Positions 39,111-52,000 are shown, counted from the stretch's first letter. The stretch is DNA of 64,000 nucleotides from Paralichthys olivaceus (GCF_024713975.1 NC_091099.1:15419501-15483500); one strand, 5' to 3'. Program-made: numbers and translations. Notes: generated by a model not told the origin, from the sequence alone.

Positions 39111-40190
39111 ATGGTGAATGTCCAGGCTCCAGAGGAAGCCTTCTGTGACCTGGAGCCACACCAGGGTTTACAGCTGGTCCAGCTCACAGTGATGCCGTCC
39201 TTCTTCGTGGTGGTGCTGGTCCTCGGGCTGCCCCTCAACCTGCTCTCCCTCTGGATCTTCTTCCACCGTATGCGCCGCTGGACCCGCAGCACCGTGTTCC
39301 TCTTCAACCTGACCCTGGCCGACACCTCGTGGCTGCTGGCCTTGCCCCTCCTCGTCCATTACCACGTGGACCGGCTGCGCTGGAGGCTGGGGCTGCAGCT
39401 GTGCGTGGCCGTGAGGATGCTCTACCACAACTACTTCTACCTCAGCATCTTCTTCGTCACCTGCGTCAGCGTGGACCGGTACCTGGCCATCGTGCACCCG
39501 CTGCGCTCTCTGGTGCTGCTGGGCCGGAGGAAGACTTACCTGCTGTGCGTGGCGGTGTGGGCGGCCACTCTGCTCCTCAGCGTGCCGGTGGCCAGCATGA
39601 CCCTCATCCAGACCTGCCCCGAGAGCAACCGCACCGTGTGCACCCTGTACATCCTGCTGAGTGAGTCCGGAGAGAGCCTACCGTATTCCCTCGTTTGCAC
39701 CATCCTCTGCTTCCTCTTGCCGCTGCTCCTCATCTGTTACTGCGGCCTGCGCAGCGTCCGGGAGCTGCGGCGGAGGCCCAGCCGAACCGACCCGCACAAC
39801 AGGCAGCGGCGGCGGCTGCGGCGCGTCCTGAGCGCAGCGCTGGTCCTCTTCGCCCTCTTCTACCTGCCCTACCACCTGAGCCGCAACGCCGCCATCGTGA
39901 TGAGGGCGATCTACCCCGAAAACCCAGCCTCCTGGTGGGCCTCAGACCTGGCCTTCACCCTGGAGATGTGCTTCTGCAGCCTCATCACCTGCGTCAACCC
40001 GCTGTTCAGCTGCTTCATAGGCCGCCAGTTCAGGGGAGAGTTCCAGGGCTCTCTGACGGTGGTGTTCTCCCAGTGTCCAGGCATGCAGGTGGCCTCTGTG
40101 ATATCTAAGAGGACCCGGAGGACGATGCGGAGGAGGCAGGGGATGTCTGCTGTCACACCTGAGTGCGCACTGCCAGCACCTGAACTTTAA
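39111..40190 (+). CDS. Intronless class A (rhodopsin-like) G-protein-coupled receptor, P2Y-like
   Basis: A 359-aa seven-helix receptor. The start is the ATG at 39111 (the GTG just before it is not a plausible eukaryotic start). Visible features: TM1 with GLPLNLLSLW; TM2 with FNLTLADTSWLLALPLL, typical of nucleotide/lipid receptors; a TM3 Cys and VDRYLAIVHPLRSL with an intact DRY box; an ECL2 Cys pair partner and an NRT glycosylation site; a basic third loop (RQRRRLRRV); TM6 FALFYLPYHLSRN, the P2Y/delta-group form; and TM7 TCVNPLFSCF. The usual NPxxY tyrosine is replaced by Ser. The C-terminal tail is basic (KRTRRTMRRRQ). The coding region is strongly GC-rich within AT-rich surroundings. Ligand and exact ortholog are unknown; P2Y, oxoglutarate, proton-sensing or lipid receptor relatives are all possible. 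Confidence 0.9.
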   Translation: MVNVQAPEEAFCDLEPHQGLQLVQLTVMPSFFVVVLVLGLPLNLLSLWIFFHRMRRWTRSTVFLFNLTLADTSWLLALPLLVHYHVDRLRWRLGLQLCVAVRMLYHNYFYLSIFFVTCVSVDRYLAIVHPLRSLVLLGRRKTYLLCVAVWAATLLLSVPVASMTLIQTCPESNRTVCTLYILLSESGESLPYSLVCTILCFLLPLLLICYCGLRSVRELRRRPSRTDPHNRQRRRLRRVLSAALVLFALFYLPYHLSRNAAIVMRAIYPENPASWWASDLAFTLEMCFCSLITCVNPLFSCFIGRQFRGEFQGSLTVVFSQCPGMQVASVISKRTRRTMRRRQGMSAVTPECALPAPEL

Positions 40191-40745
40191 AATATGTCTA
40201 AGAACTATAGTAAACTTTGTATATTTGTATTTTAATCACTTCTTCCCTTTGATTACTGATAAATGTATACATTGTAGAAAAGGCCCCAAAGATAAAGAGT
40301 TGTTTGTGTCTGGGTTCAGCCAAATTCCCTTTGTTTCAGACCATGTGGCCACAAATTCATTGTGCAAATTGTTGGAAATTAGGGCTGGAGGATATGGCCA
40401 AAAATGTACAAAATGACAGTTGATTTGACATGGATAGTAATCATGATAAATATATTTATCATATATACATATTATTTATTTTGAGTTTAAAAAGTGATTT
40501 ATGCTCCTGGGCAGAGAAGGACAAACTTGATAAACAAAACTATGAGTAAATCTGAGGTGTATGTGTTATACTTCCTCACTGTAATTACACAATGCATTCA
40601 ATTGATTTATACTGAAGCTTTGTTTCACTGCTATTAATGAAAACTATATTACAATAAGTATTGATAATTTTATTGTCCATCCATATTTAAAATAATTTGT
40701 TTTATATCTGTATTATAGCTATTTATGATACACCCTAATTAATAT

Positions 40746-40751
40746 AATAAA
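40746..40751 (+). terminator. Candidate polyadenylation signal of the GPCR gene
   Basis: AATAAA about 555 bases after the stop codon; AT-rich non-coding sequence lies between. Confidence 0.45.
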
Positions 40752-40944
40752 AGACTCCTGATGCTTGTTGACCTTAATGGCTGCAAACATCTTGTAATGT
40801 AAGTAAATAATATATATATAAATATATATGTGGATATGGATGTGTTTATATATAAACGCATCATTAGGAACTTATTGGTGTAAATATGTCTGAGAATCAC
40901 ATGAAATGAATTTTTGAAATAACAGACTGCATTAAAACATGGAA

Positions 40945-41050
40945 ACTGACTTCGCCCTATAAGTCGAACTAAAGCATCTCGGTTGTCACCTGGTGGCTGT
41001 CTGGAGTATACATCATAAACCTGCCTCCTCCGTGTTGGTGGAGTTGACAG
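40945..41050 (-). repeat. Partial copy of the TIR-element family
   Basis: The reverse complement reads AACACGGAGGAGGCAGGTTT, then ATGATGTATACTCCAGACAG, CCACCAGGTGACAACCGAGATGCTTTA in pieces, in the same order as the copies at 33006 and 48392. Confidence 0.6.
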
Positions 41051-42104
41051 GGACCCAACATAAAAGTTAGAATACAGGTCAAATACAGGTCAAGTTTGTT
41101 CCTGGCATTTTACACAATTATCACACCGATGCCTGTTCAAGTGTTTATTTTTCCATCAAGTTTGGTTTTGATTAGTTATTTTAAGCTATAAAAATGTAGA
41201 TAATATCATAGCTGACAGCTGAGATCGACTCATGATGGACAGAGTGTGCGTATCTGTGCAAGATGACAGAGTTCATCTCTATTATTTTAGATGATACTTT
41301 GGCTTCATTCGATTGATATGCATCACACTGCACATGAGACAAGTTAACATGTATACATACACTTAAAAAACGAAAACTCAAAATTGTTCACCTAAATTGG
41401 AGTTTTTAATAAAGTGAACAAAAACATTTATTGCTTTATAAAATCTCAAAGTATTTGATTCTTGTGTAAAGTTGGCCTCAATATAAGTTCGCTAAACAAA
41501 TCAATTTGAGTTTGAATGTCAGAACGGGGTTTCCAAGCAGTTTAGCAGGGGTTTTCAACCACATGGTGTCTTACCTCCATTTTGAGTGAAGCCTGTCCTG
41601 AAGGTGAGTGTTTTGTTTGTTGTGAGAAATTCAGTCTTTGCATTAAGTAGACTACATTAAAACTGAATTAGAAAGATTACCTTGTAATGTTTAGGAGGTT
41701 AATATTATGTTTTGAGATTTAGCAAGACCAGCTGGATATGTGACCAGAATGATGAACTTTTTTAGGGTGTGTGTTTGACAGGTTATATGCATGATAACAG
41801 TTGATAAGAATATTTTTGTCACTGTCTTAGTCTGCGTGTCTCTGTCCACTGGTAATTCATAGTGTTTTGTTTGGATGCGCTCTTTATGCAGTCTTTCCCT
41901 GGGTGCAGCTGCATTAGTGCACATGAGACAGCTCGTTCACTTGTTTAAATTAAACAGCATTTGAACCATCACTTGACTCTTTACATCATACTGTGGAGGA
42001 TTTGGACTGAAGTTGTGTTCTGGTTGACACACCAAGGTGAACTTTGGGATAAATACAGAGTCATTTCTCACATTAAACCTATTCCTCTCTTCTCCACTAC
42101 ATAG

Positions 42105-42173
42105 GCCTAATGGTTTCCAGTCTGCATCTCCTGTTGATCCAACACAGATGAAACCAAACCAGAGACAGACCAG
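42105..42173 (+). other. Orphan exon-like segment rich in Pro/Gln/Ser/Thr
   Basis: Bounded by a pyrimidine-rich acceptor (CTACATAG) and a CAG/GTATGT donor. In one phase its 69 bases encode PNGFQSASPVDPTQMKPNQ. There is no visible partner exon. It may be a relic of the same mucin-like gene as the segment at 42490, or chance. Confidence 0.25.
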
Positions 42174-42489
42174 GTATGTAGACCTTTTTATGTGTCCCCC
42201 AAACTGGGTGTCCATCGTCTTAGAGCATTCTTTCTTCCAGAGTGGGCTGTGACAATTATATATATTAGCTTGGCTTTGAGACTACGAGGTTTGGCCTTGA
42301 ATTTATTTACACAACACTGCCTCTGTGTGGCTGACTGCAGACTGTACTTCCCACAGGACCCACGAGTGAATATCATGTCTTTCTTTTGTTCCTTTAAATA
42401 CTTGAATTCACCGTTTATTAAATTAAGTGAAAATAAAGCTTCTTTTTTTAAAATCCCAGACTTGTTTAAACATTTTCCGTGAATAAAAG

Positions 42490-42745
42490 GAAAATGACAG
42501 AAAAACAAACACCAACAATCACAGGACAGCCACCACAACAACCTCCTGAATAGGAATAGTTACGAATACTGTTACAAAAACGTCATCAACAGGACCTCAG
42601 GTTACAATTACAGCCACAACAACCGGGGAGAAATCCACTGAACGTCCACAGCAGAGCCCAGAACTTCAGCAACAAGAGAAAAACCCATCACCACAAAAGC
42701 CCCTGAATCCACAGTCACAGAAAAGTAGAGCTCAACCACAAAATT
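42490..42745 (+). pseudogene. Decayed Thr/Pro/Gln-rich mucin-like (PTS) relic
   Basis: Sense-strand frames encode MTEKQTPTITGQPPQQPPE and then a stop. After a frame change the sequence continues IVTNTVTKTSSTGPQVTI, TATTTGEKSTERPQQSPE and QKPLNPQSQKS before another stop. The Thr/Pro/Ser/Gln bias and ACA/CCA codon use are those of mucin PTS DNA, unlike the surrounding sequence. It lies 3.3 kb upstream of an intact gel-forming mucin. It carries stops and a frameshift, so I call it a relic; origin from a duplicated mucin is inference. Confidence 0.4.
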
Positions 42746-44337
42746 AGCAAATTTTTGTTTGACTGAGGTGATGGCTGACATTAACAGATCCATAGTTTTC
42801 TCTTGCTCTGCAGTTTAATTTAACTACTTAACATTAGCTGCATAACTAATGAAAGGTTTTTCTTCAGCCAAACGCTCCTAAAAAGATTGTCAAAGTAATG
42901 TCAAAAGGTGTTGTGTTGTAACAGCACACACAGTCTGGTCTTTATATACTTGCATGCAAACAGCGGACACAACGCAAACACTGACACATTTGCTCGCTGA
43001 GCCTTGGCACAATAAAAAAGCAGCTGGCTCCTATGTACGTATCTACTACCACTACTACTTTTTTATTCATAATGAAACCTAGACTGGCATTCAGCAAAGA
43101 GCATGTTACGCCAAGGTCCAAAAGTTCCCTTATGAAACCACATATAGACACACACTCATATCATTCCCCTAAAGATGTCTATTTTTTCATGAATATCCAC
43201 TAATTCTTTTTTGATAAATCAATGCTTAAAAATACCCAATCTAACAATGTTAATGTGGATCAACAAGAAAAATTAAATGGCTTCTTCCTTGAGTCATGTC
43301 CTAAATTTTAATAGATTTATGGATTTAAAGTTTGAATTTCATGATAAATCGTCTTGTTACCTCTTTCCTGATCACACATGTTCCTCTCCTGAAGACTGGT
43401 CTGGCCTTGTGGTCATAGAATCACATCAGAATATAATCTTATATTCTTGACATCTGATATTTGCTGTAACAGAACGTGAAAAACTTTCCTATAACCTAAG
43501 TTTTAAATTCACCTGTCAAGTTAGCCCACAGTTTTGTAAATGCTAGAAATGCTGCATACACCTTATATATATCAGACAAATAGATACATGGATGTATTCG
43601 ATTTCTGGTATTTGAGACAGCTGTCTCACGTCTTCTGACAAAATTTCTTGTTTGAAATGTCATTTCTGTCAGTTTTTATTGGAAATGTGTTGGATGTTAA
43701 ACAGTATTATAGAAGAATGCATTTCAGAATCTTGAATAGTTCAACTTCTAAGGTCATTTGGCGAGAGCACGTTCCTTCCTGTACCAGTGATGACATATGC
43801 TGCTGGTCAACAAATGACTTTCCTCATCATGCAGCTGTCCTCCTCGGGGAGCGGTCCACCACCTTGTTTGCGCTTGGAGGAGCTGCCACTGAATTCGAGA
43901 ACATGCAAAAATACATTCGTATGTGTATCCAGGATATCACCACAGATAAGACAAATGAGTAAATAGTTTTAGTAAAAGATGACGGTCGGAATATGTGGGA
44001 AGTAAAAGATCAACTCACCAGCTGGAGCAATTATTGACTTCCTAAGCTGTAAAACGACTGAAGTTGTAGTTTTCTCTGCCTCTAGAATAGTTTTCACATG
44101 TTAAATTGGGGTTAAACACATGGTTCTTATGGGCACAACACAAACTAATTAACATGACTTTGTCTGCTACAATGACGGCATGTTAAAGTGAGACTGAAGG
44201 TATAAACCTGCAGTCGACATGTAGATCTCACAAACAGCGTCTTACCACATTCAAAACATATTTAGGTAATATTAAAGCGAAATACATATTTAACAAACAC
44301 AAAACAAATATGCTCAACTTCATTCTCTAACATGTTG

Positions 44338-44704
44338 TTAAAGGTACAGTGTGTAGAATTTAGTGATATCGAGTGTCATGCTACAGTTGAACACCCCTCA
44401 CCTCACCCTCCCCTTCCAAACATGAAAAAGATCCAGTGGTAGCTTCAGTTGTCATAAAAACTCAAAAGATGTTTAGTTTGTTCAGTCTGGACTAATGTAA
44501 AAAACATGGCGGCCTCCAAAGAGAGGACCCCCTCAGTGCAAATATAAAGTATTTAAATATAAAGGGCCTTTTCTGGGGTAAAAAAAAAATGCAATTTGTA
44601 CAATTTAGATGAAACAAACTATTGAAAACATCATGAGGATTATTCTACAATAAATTTCTGCCAGTAGATCCCGTTTACCTAAATCTTACACACTGGAGCT
44701 TTAA
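44338..44704. mobile_element. MITE with TTAA target-site duplication
   Basis: The 5' end is TTAAAGGTACAGTGTGTAGA and the 3' end, reverse-complemented, is TTAAAGCTCCAGTGTGTAAG, giving inverted repeats of about 23 bases flanked by TTAA on both sides. The length is 367 bases with no ORF. TTAA duplications are typical of piggyBac-type elements. From memory this is a high-copy teleost repeat. Confidence 0.8.
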
Positions 44705-45940
44705 CCGATAACAGATTTAGGCCTCTATGTTGTTCTCACTCTGTATATGACTGTGTATATTCTGGACTAATTATTGTCTGCATTCATTTTGAATATGTAC
44801 ATATGTATATATATATATATATATATTTGAAGTAATGATAATTCATTAATAATTAAGTTAATATCATTCCTTTTTTTGCAGTGTTATAATGTCAAAGAGC
44901 AACTTCATTCAATTTTGTTAAATTCCAACATTCCCTCCCTTCTAGTGCCAATGTAAACTTTACGAGTTTACACTATAATAACTATAGTTACCACGAAAAA
45001 CAAACATTCTCAAACAACATAAATGATTGTGTCATTAAGAATTAACACCATTTATGGCTCTATCAAATCGTGTTATGATAATAATAACTTTAACATTTTT
45101 ATTTTCTCAATGAATGCATTTCCTTTCTTATGAAACGTCTTTTGATGCAAACTTTATTTGACAAGGCACTACAGGGACATGCGGTAAAGATTTTAACAAA
45201 TACTTATTACAAGGAAACTTCCCCAGTTGAATTTTAGTATTCATTTTTTATTGAAGTATGCAATTAACATATGGTCTAATTTGTATACAATTTCAGAATA
45301 GGACATTGGATAAAGCCAGGTTCAAAATTCTTGTTACATTTTTTGACATGGTATAAGCAAAGTTTTTTACTTATAGGATATTTTATATTTCTTTTCATCA
45401 CTTTATAAATTAGAAAATACTGTCAACAGCCATTCAAATCAAATTTCACCATCCTTTAGAAATAACACATTATATAAAATGATATATGAAAAAAAATTAA
45501 TTAATTCAAATATAGCTAGGAATTAGTTATTGCCTCGATTAATTTATTTATTCTCACTAAAAAAGTTCTATTGCTGTAGTTTTATGTATTTTGATACTGT
45601 TTTGCATTGATATTGTTATCAGCGTTAAATAAGCTGAAACATCTGAAATGTGTCACATCATCACTTTAACAGCAGTTGCTCTTGTTATGACACTGAGTTA
45701 TCAGATTTCACCCAAATGTATTATTACAGAACAAATACATTTTTTTATTGGTGCTCATCTCTAAATAAATACTGTTACATGTTTGGAGTGCAAACATGTT
45801 TGTTTAATTGAGAGATAAGGAAAAAGTAATGATTATATGGGACTTGTGAAAGGCGTTGGACTTCCATTCAGCACATGTTTGTCATGTATTGGTAATAAAA
45901 CTAAGAAAGAGGGTGGGAGTAAAGAATTGTGCAATCTGAA
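44705..45940. other. AT-rich upstream region of the mucin gene
   Basis: Very AT-rich, with short TA runs (about 44808-44826) and no supported exon. Any distal regulatory elements of the mucin would lie here, but I cannot identify specific sites. Confidence 0.5.
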
Positions 45941-45946
45941 TATAAA
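45941..45946 (+). promoter_or_regulatory. TATA box of the mucin gene
   Basis: TATAAA followed by GGGC, 68 bases upstream of the mucin ATG (46009). A start site about 30 bases downstream, near 45970, would leave a leader of roughly 40 bases. A strong TATA box suits a highly expressed secretory-cell gene. Confidence 0.65.
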
Positions 45947-46008
45947 GGGCTGCTGAGTGTCGCCTGACTGTTACCTGCTTCAGAGACAGAAAACCCACAG
46001 TCGCAACC

Positions 46009-49000
46009 ATGAGGTGGAGCTGTGTGGGGCTGTGTTTCCTTACGCTGGCTGTTGTTTTTGTTGATGTGCAGGCCAGACAGGGTAAGACTGTTTTCAGGGC
46101 TGTGCGAATGGATTATTATACTTGAATAAGCTCATCTAGAACATTTAATAATTTCAACTATTTTGTGCACTTTTCCTCAGTTCTCAACCATGTCAGCAGC
46201 ATCTGCAGCACGTGGGGCCGGGAGCACTTCAAGACATTTGACGGTGACGTGTTCCAGTTTCCTTCCATGTGTGAATACAATCTGGTCTCTGACTGCCACG
46301 AGTCCTACCAGGAGTTCTCAGTGCACATAAAGAGGAGGGAGGATGACGGAGACCCCACCATCAGTTACGTGGTGGTCACCATCAGTGACCTGTCATTCCA
46401 TCTCAGCAAGACGCTGGTCACTGTGAACAATGAGCCGTAAGTAAAGAATCCATGAAGCCTCTGAAAGAAGCTGTACATCATAATAATAAAACACGTTCTC
46501 TTTTCCCAGTGTCAAGCTGCCATACTACAAGGCAGGGGTCCAAGTGGAAAAAAACTTTATTTACATCAAACTCCAGTCCAAAGTCGGCATCACGGTCATG
46601 TGGAACAGTGACGATGCAGTCATGGTAAAAAAAATTGATTGTTGCATCTTTAGAGCTCTGATGCTGTGATACATCAGATATAAGTACACCCACACAGGTA
46701 CAACTTCAGGTCTCCTGTATAATTCATAAAAGACATCAAGGAGTGCATTTTAAACTCCTTTATTTAATTCAAGGAAGCCTATTGTGTACAGGAACATGCT
46801 TATCTTTTAATAACAGAACAAACCGACCTCATAAGGTTACAGTTATGTTAAATTAGCTCATCCTTTAGTTTTCTTCTTGTTTCTTCTTCTCATTCACACT
46901 CGTATCATATAAATCATACAAAATCACACCATTTATGTCACTTGATGAGGTCATTCAAATCTGCATTTGTTTTGTTTGTGTGTCTAATAGAGTATCAAAG
47001 TTATTTAAAATGGTTTAAGGCAACACTGCAACAATTTTACCTTTAAATAACAGAAATTATAATAGTGAGGATGATGCTGCTTTCATTCCCTTGTGAAAAA
47101 GCCTATCATAATGTTTTGCTACAGGTGGAACTGGATCGCGACTATGCTAATCAAACCTGTGGACTTTGTGGAGACTTCAACGGTGTTTCAGTCTACGATG
47201 AGTTCATTCACAATGGTATACATGCTGTTCACTTCATGTATGTACTCATTTCGTCAGTTGCCCGCCGAACCTTCTTGTATTTGACAAAATGTAACATAAT
47301 TAAATTCAGGTCGCAAAATCAGCCCAATTGAGTTTGGCAACAAACAGAGAGTCCATAATCCAAACGAAGATTGCGAGGACCCGTTTGAAGAGGATTATGA
47401 ATCACTGGACGCTGAGAATGTGCCGGATTCATGCAAGACGTTTGTGAGTTTATTATCCACTGCATTTTAGCAGTAGTTATATTAATATGCAGCATTTTCA
47501 ACAGAGTATCTCTGGTTCTGTCATCTCTTCCCTTTCAGCAAACCACCTGTGACCAGATGTTGCGTTCAGAGTCCTGGAGCTCCTGCATCAAACTGATTGA
47601 CCCTGAACCTTACATCCAGGCCTGTGTGCAGGACATGTGCGGCTGCACCAACAGAACAAAGGACTTCTGTGTCTGCAGCACATTGTCTGAGTTCTCTCGA
47701 CAGTGTTCCCATGCAGGAGGGCAGCCTCCCACCTGGAGGACACCTCAGTTCTGTGGTAATGTTTGTTGTTCTCTCTTCTGTGTTTATATTTTGCTGTTTG
47801 GTCTGGAGAGAGTATAAGTACAGAAATCAGCTGTCAAACTCATTTAAATAGCTATTTGAAAGAAGGTACTGTGTAACTCTCTGAAAATGATTATATTTTC
47901 TATTTAAGGTGTAATCTATATTGTCCCTGAGGGGCAACTTGGTTTGCAAACAGTAGTTACACAATCCATACACATCATAATAGTACATGAAATACATTAA
48001 TACATATACAGAACATGCAGCCATCATTGAAATAAGTTTTTTTTTAAGCAAGAGTCTTTTAGCCTTTTGTTAAAACATGTGTGTCTAATATCAGCAAGGC
48101 TGACAGCTTGTTTAAGTGAACAACAGCTGAGGGGACAAAAGATCTCAACTATCCGTTTGTCTGTCCCTCCTGATGGCAGAACTTGAAATTCTGCATGAAT
48201 AGGGTGTCGAGGGTCTGCTAATATGACCTTTGCCCTCTGAGTGGCTCTAACTTGGAAAACATGGCTGAGATCATTCATGTTGGTGCTGCTCTAGTGTGAG
48301 AGGATTAGTTATAATCTATCATGTGAAAAAGATCAGAAAACACAAACACTTGAATCTAAATATTTTAATGTGATTTGATGTCATTTGTGACTAACATGGG
48401 GGAGGTGGGGTTTATGACTTATACTGCAGCCAGCCACCAGGGGGCGAAACTGATTATCTGGCCTCACTTTTTGGGGAGCTGTATTATTGTCCATTTTTAT
48501 ATATAGTCTATGATATACACTTATGTAACGTGTGATTAATTTAAATAAAACTTAATGAGTGCCAGTCAAATAATGCATAAAAAGCTACTTTTGTTACACT
48601 TTAGAGATGAATACAAGCGAGTCACTTCCTACCTCTGTTCATTTCAATTGTACCACGTCCTCACAGCAAAGCAGTGCCCCTTCAACATGGTTTATGAGGA
48701 GAGCGGTTCACCTTGTATGGACACTTGCTCACATCAGGACACAAGTTCACTGTGTGAGGACCACAAAATGGACGGCTGCTTCTGTCCTCCTGGTCAGTGC
48801 TCTTCACATGTGTCTTGCCACATATTATTAACAGTTCCACAGTTTCGCTTATACTTATCATTTGATAAAACCGTCTGCTTCAGGAACTGTGTTTGATGAT
48901 ATTTCCAAGAGAGGGTGTGTCATTCAATCTGCATGTCAGTGCAAACATGACAAGGTCTATAACTCCAGCCAGGTTTACCGACAGGACCGATCTGAGTGGT

Positions 49001-52000
49001 ATGTTCTATTTCATGGTGTAAACATAATGAGTTATTTTGGGCCGTGTTTTTCGTTGGTTTTGAATCATTTGTGTTATTTCAGTACATGTTTGGAGGGTAG
49101 ATGGGCCTGTAAGAGCCTCCAAACACCTGTTACATGTGCAGTCGAGGAGGGTTCACATGTCACCACCTTCGATGGGAAAACCTTCACCTTCCATGGAGAT
49201 TGTTATTACGTCTTAGCCAAGGTGGACAGCAAGGTGACCGAGTTACTGCTCTGAACAACTAAATGGCACAAAAAACTAAATCACCTGCTGTAAAGTAATA
49301 ACTAATAACAAGAATATGTTGTTTCGCTTTATGTTGTAGAACGACACAAGTCCAAAGTTTACCATCCTGGTCCAGCTGGTGCCTTGTGTAAACAAAGAGT
49401 TTGATACTTGTCTTAAAACCCTGAAAATCCTGCTGAACAATGACAGAAACAATGTGAGTTTAACTCTGTGGGCTCAGAAGACTATAGTCATTCATTAGTT
49501 CACACTGATATCTGCAACACTCAGCTGATTCAATCTGTTCTCATTCAGGTATTAACGTTCACTTCAGATGGAAAAGTGAAGCAGAACACACAGACCATCA
49601 GTTTACCATACCAGGCTCTAGGTGGGTCACACCATAATAAACTCTGAATACAACATTTTACTGTCTAATTTTATTTATGATGTAATTTAACACATTAATC
49701 ATCTTCTGTTCCTTTATTCATAGGTGACATCAACATCTTCCATGCTTCTTCCTTTCACATTTTGCTCCAGACCAGTTTTGGGTTGCAGATTCAGATCCAG
49801 CATGTGCCCATCATGCAAGTCTATGTCAGTCTGGATCCAAGCTACAGAGGAAATACACGAGGTAAGTTTAACATTCCTCTTTACATGGCACATTTTCATC
49901 ATCAAAACATATGAGAATACAATACATTTACAATGGATCATTAGTTATTACACACTATCATCTGATGAGTTGAGAGGATGACAGCAGTAATGTTAAATTA
50001 TTAGGTATTTGGAACCTAATTTATCCTTTAAAGTTGCAAAGTGAATGAATTTAACTGACAGACTTAACTGAAAAAATGCCCAAAGCTAAAGTAGAATCAG
50101 TCTGTGAAAGCTCAGTCTTACACATGTGATAAAAAACACTCTTGTAGGAGTCTAAATGTGGTTTATTTGTAGCATACAATAATTAAATCTGTTCATATTA
50201 TTCAACATAATAATATGATGATGATATTTCACATTTCAAATTATTTATTGTTTGGCGTCTAGGCTCCGACTTCATGTCTGAGTTGGCTGCTTGTAGTAGC
50301 TCACAGGCATTGCTCCATTAATGGTTCTAATCATTCTGTTTTGACTTCTAAAATATTTTGTGTCTTCAGGTTTATGTGGGAACTACAACATGGTCCTGTC
50401 TGACGATATGAAGACACCTCAGGGGATCGTGGAAGGAACAGCCGTCACTTTCAGTAACTCCTGGAAGGCCAACCTCATGTGTCAAGACAGAACGGAAAGA
50501 CTTGACGACCCCTGTTCCCTCAGTGTAGAGAATGGTAAACAGTATTCTTTGTCACATGTGTTTTTTTAGATTGATTTGCAGCCTCCATCAAATGTTTTTT
50601 TGTCTGCGTATAAGTTATATTTCAGGCAACAAGAGAATTTTACACAGTTGTAGAAAATAAAAGTTAAAAGGTTGCTGTTTCTTCATTCTCAGAGCTGTAC
50701 GCCAAACACTGGTGTGCCTTGCTGCTGAAACCAAACAGCACCTTTGCACAGTGTCGCTCAGCGGTGGATCCTGAGATGTACTACAAGGTACAGGACAAAT
50801 CTTTCTATCAGCTTTAATTAAATGATATTACACTTTGATGTGACTGTAGTCCTTTTAAAAAATATTTCTCTTGTGCAGCGATGCACTTATGCAAGCTGTA
50901 ACTGTGAGAAGAGTGAGGCCTGCTTGTGTGGTGTCTTCTCCTCTTACGCGCGGGCTTGTGCAGCAAAGGGAGTGTTCTTAACAGACTGGAGAGAGAACGT
51001 GTGTGGTAAGGATCTCTTTCTTAATGCTGAGGTGATGCATTCTGAATTCACAATATCCCTTTCCCAGTAACCATCCTCATGTTGTGCACAAAACAGACAA
51101 ATACACAAGGAGCTGTGCGGCGTCTCAGACCTTCTCTTACAAACATCAGAGATGCCAGTTGACCTGCAGATCGCTGGGCTCAAATCAGCCAAGCTGCTCC
51201 TCTGACTTCCTGCCCGTGGATGGCTGCTCCTGTTCTGAGGGTCTCTACCTGAATGAAAAAGGCGTCTGCGTCCCCATGGCAAAGTGTCCCTGTTACTATG
51301 ACGAAGCCTACATCAAGTCAGGGAAGTCCATCAGCATCAAGGACGAACACTGGTGAAAAAATTATTTTCATTTTGTTGACATTTGCCTTTATTATCTTAG
51401 GTGTTATTTATTGTTTATAATGTTTGTCCTGACTGAATAGTTTTTAAATACCCATGCATTCCATCTTTTATCTCTGGTGTCTTTTCTAGTGTTTGCACCA
51501 ACGGGATGCTTCATTGTCGTTCTTGGAGAACCCGCTTATCATGTATGTCTTTTTTTTTTTCCTCCTCAACACACATTTGTGTAATAATGTGTTTAATGTG
51601 TAGACTGAATCGGTTCTCCCTCTGTCACAGCATGCCCTTTTCCAAAAGAGTTTTTCAACTGCTCCACACCGGGCACAGGAGAGATCGGAGTCCAGTGTGC
51701 TCGAACCTGTTTGAATCTGGACAACAATGATTGTGTGAGTGGTTTTTCTGCTGTATTGAATCTGACCTCTCAGTCTCAAATAAAAGATGTAACATTCATT
51801 TAAAGTACTTTACTTTGGATATGTAACACAGCGCTAGTGTCTATGGTCGTTTCCTGACAGTCGTGATGTTTCTTCCTTCCCAGGACTTCACAGACTGTGA
51901 ATCTGGTTGCCGGTGTCCCAGTGGCCTCATTGACGATGGCAAAGGTTCCTGTGTGAGAGAAAACGAATGTCCATGTCAGCATGACGGGCATCTGTATGCC

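Larger units (their letters stand above)
41051..44337. other. AT-rich intergenic spacer upstream of the mucin
   Basis: Apart from a candidate orphan exon (42105-42173) and a mucin-like relic (42490-42745), I see nothing supported here. An open frame of 104 codons at 43648-43962 has no recognisable domain, no splice context and no promoter signal. Confidence 0.5.
46181..48998 (+). other. Mucin D1 assembly (VWD1-C8-TIL)
   Basis: Exons 46181-46436, 46510-46624, 47125-47215, 47310-47443, 47539-47755, 48667-48792, 48884-48998. VWD1 begins CSTWGREHFKTFDGDVFQF and contains the CGLCGDFNG motif (CxxC). C8 includes CVCSTLSEFSRQCSHAGG, nearly the human MUC2 text as I recall it. TIL1 reads SGSPCMDTCSHQDTSSLCE. 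Family role: N-terminal D domains drive multimer assembly in the Golgi. Confidence 0.9.

Noticed and set aside
43648..43962. Open frame of 104 codons in the mucin upstream spacer
   Set aside because: No recognisable domain, splice site or promoter, and AT-rich base composition like the surrounding spacer.
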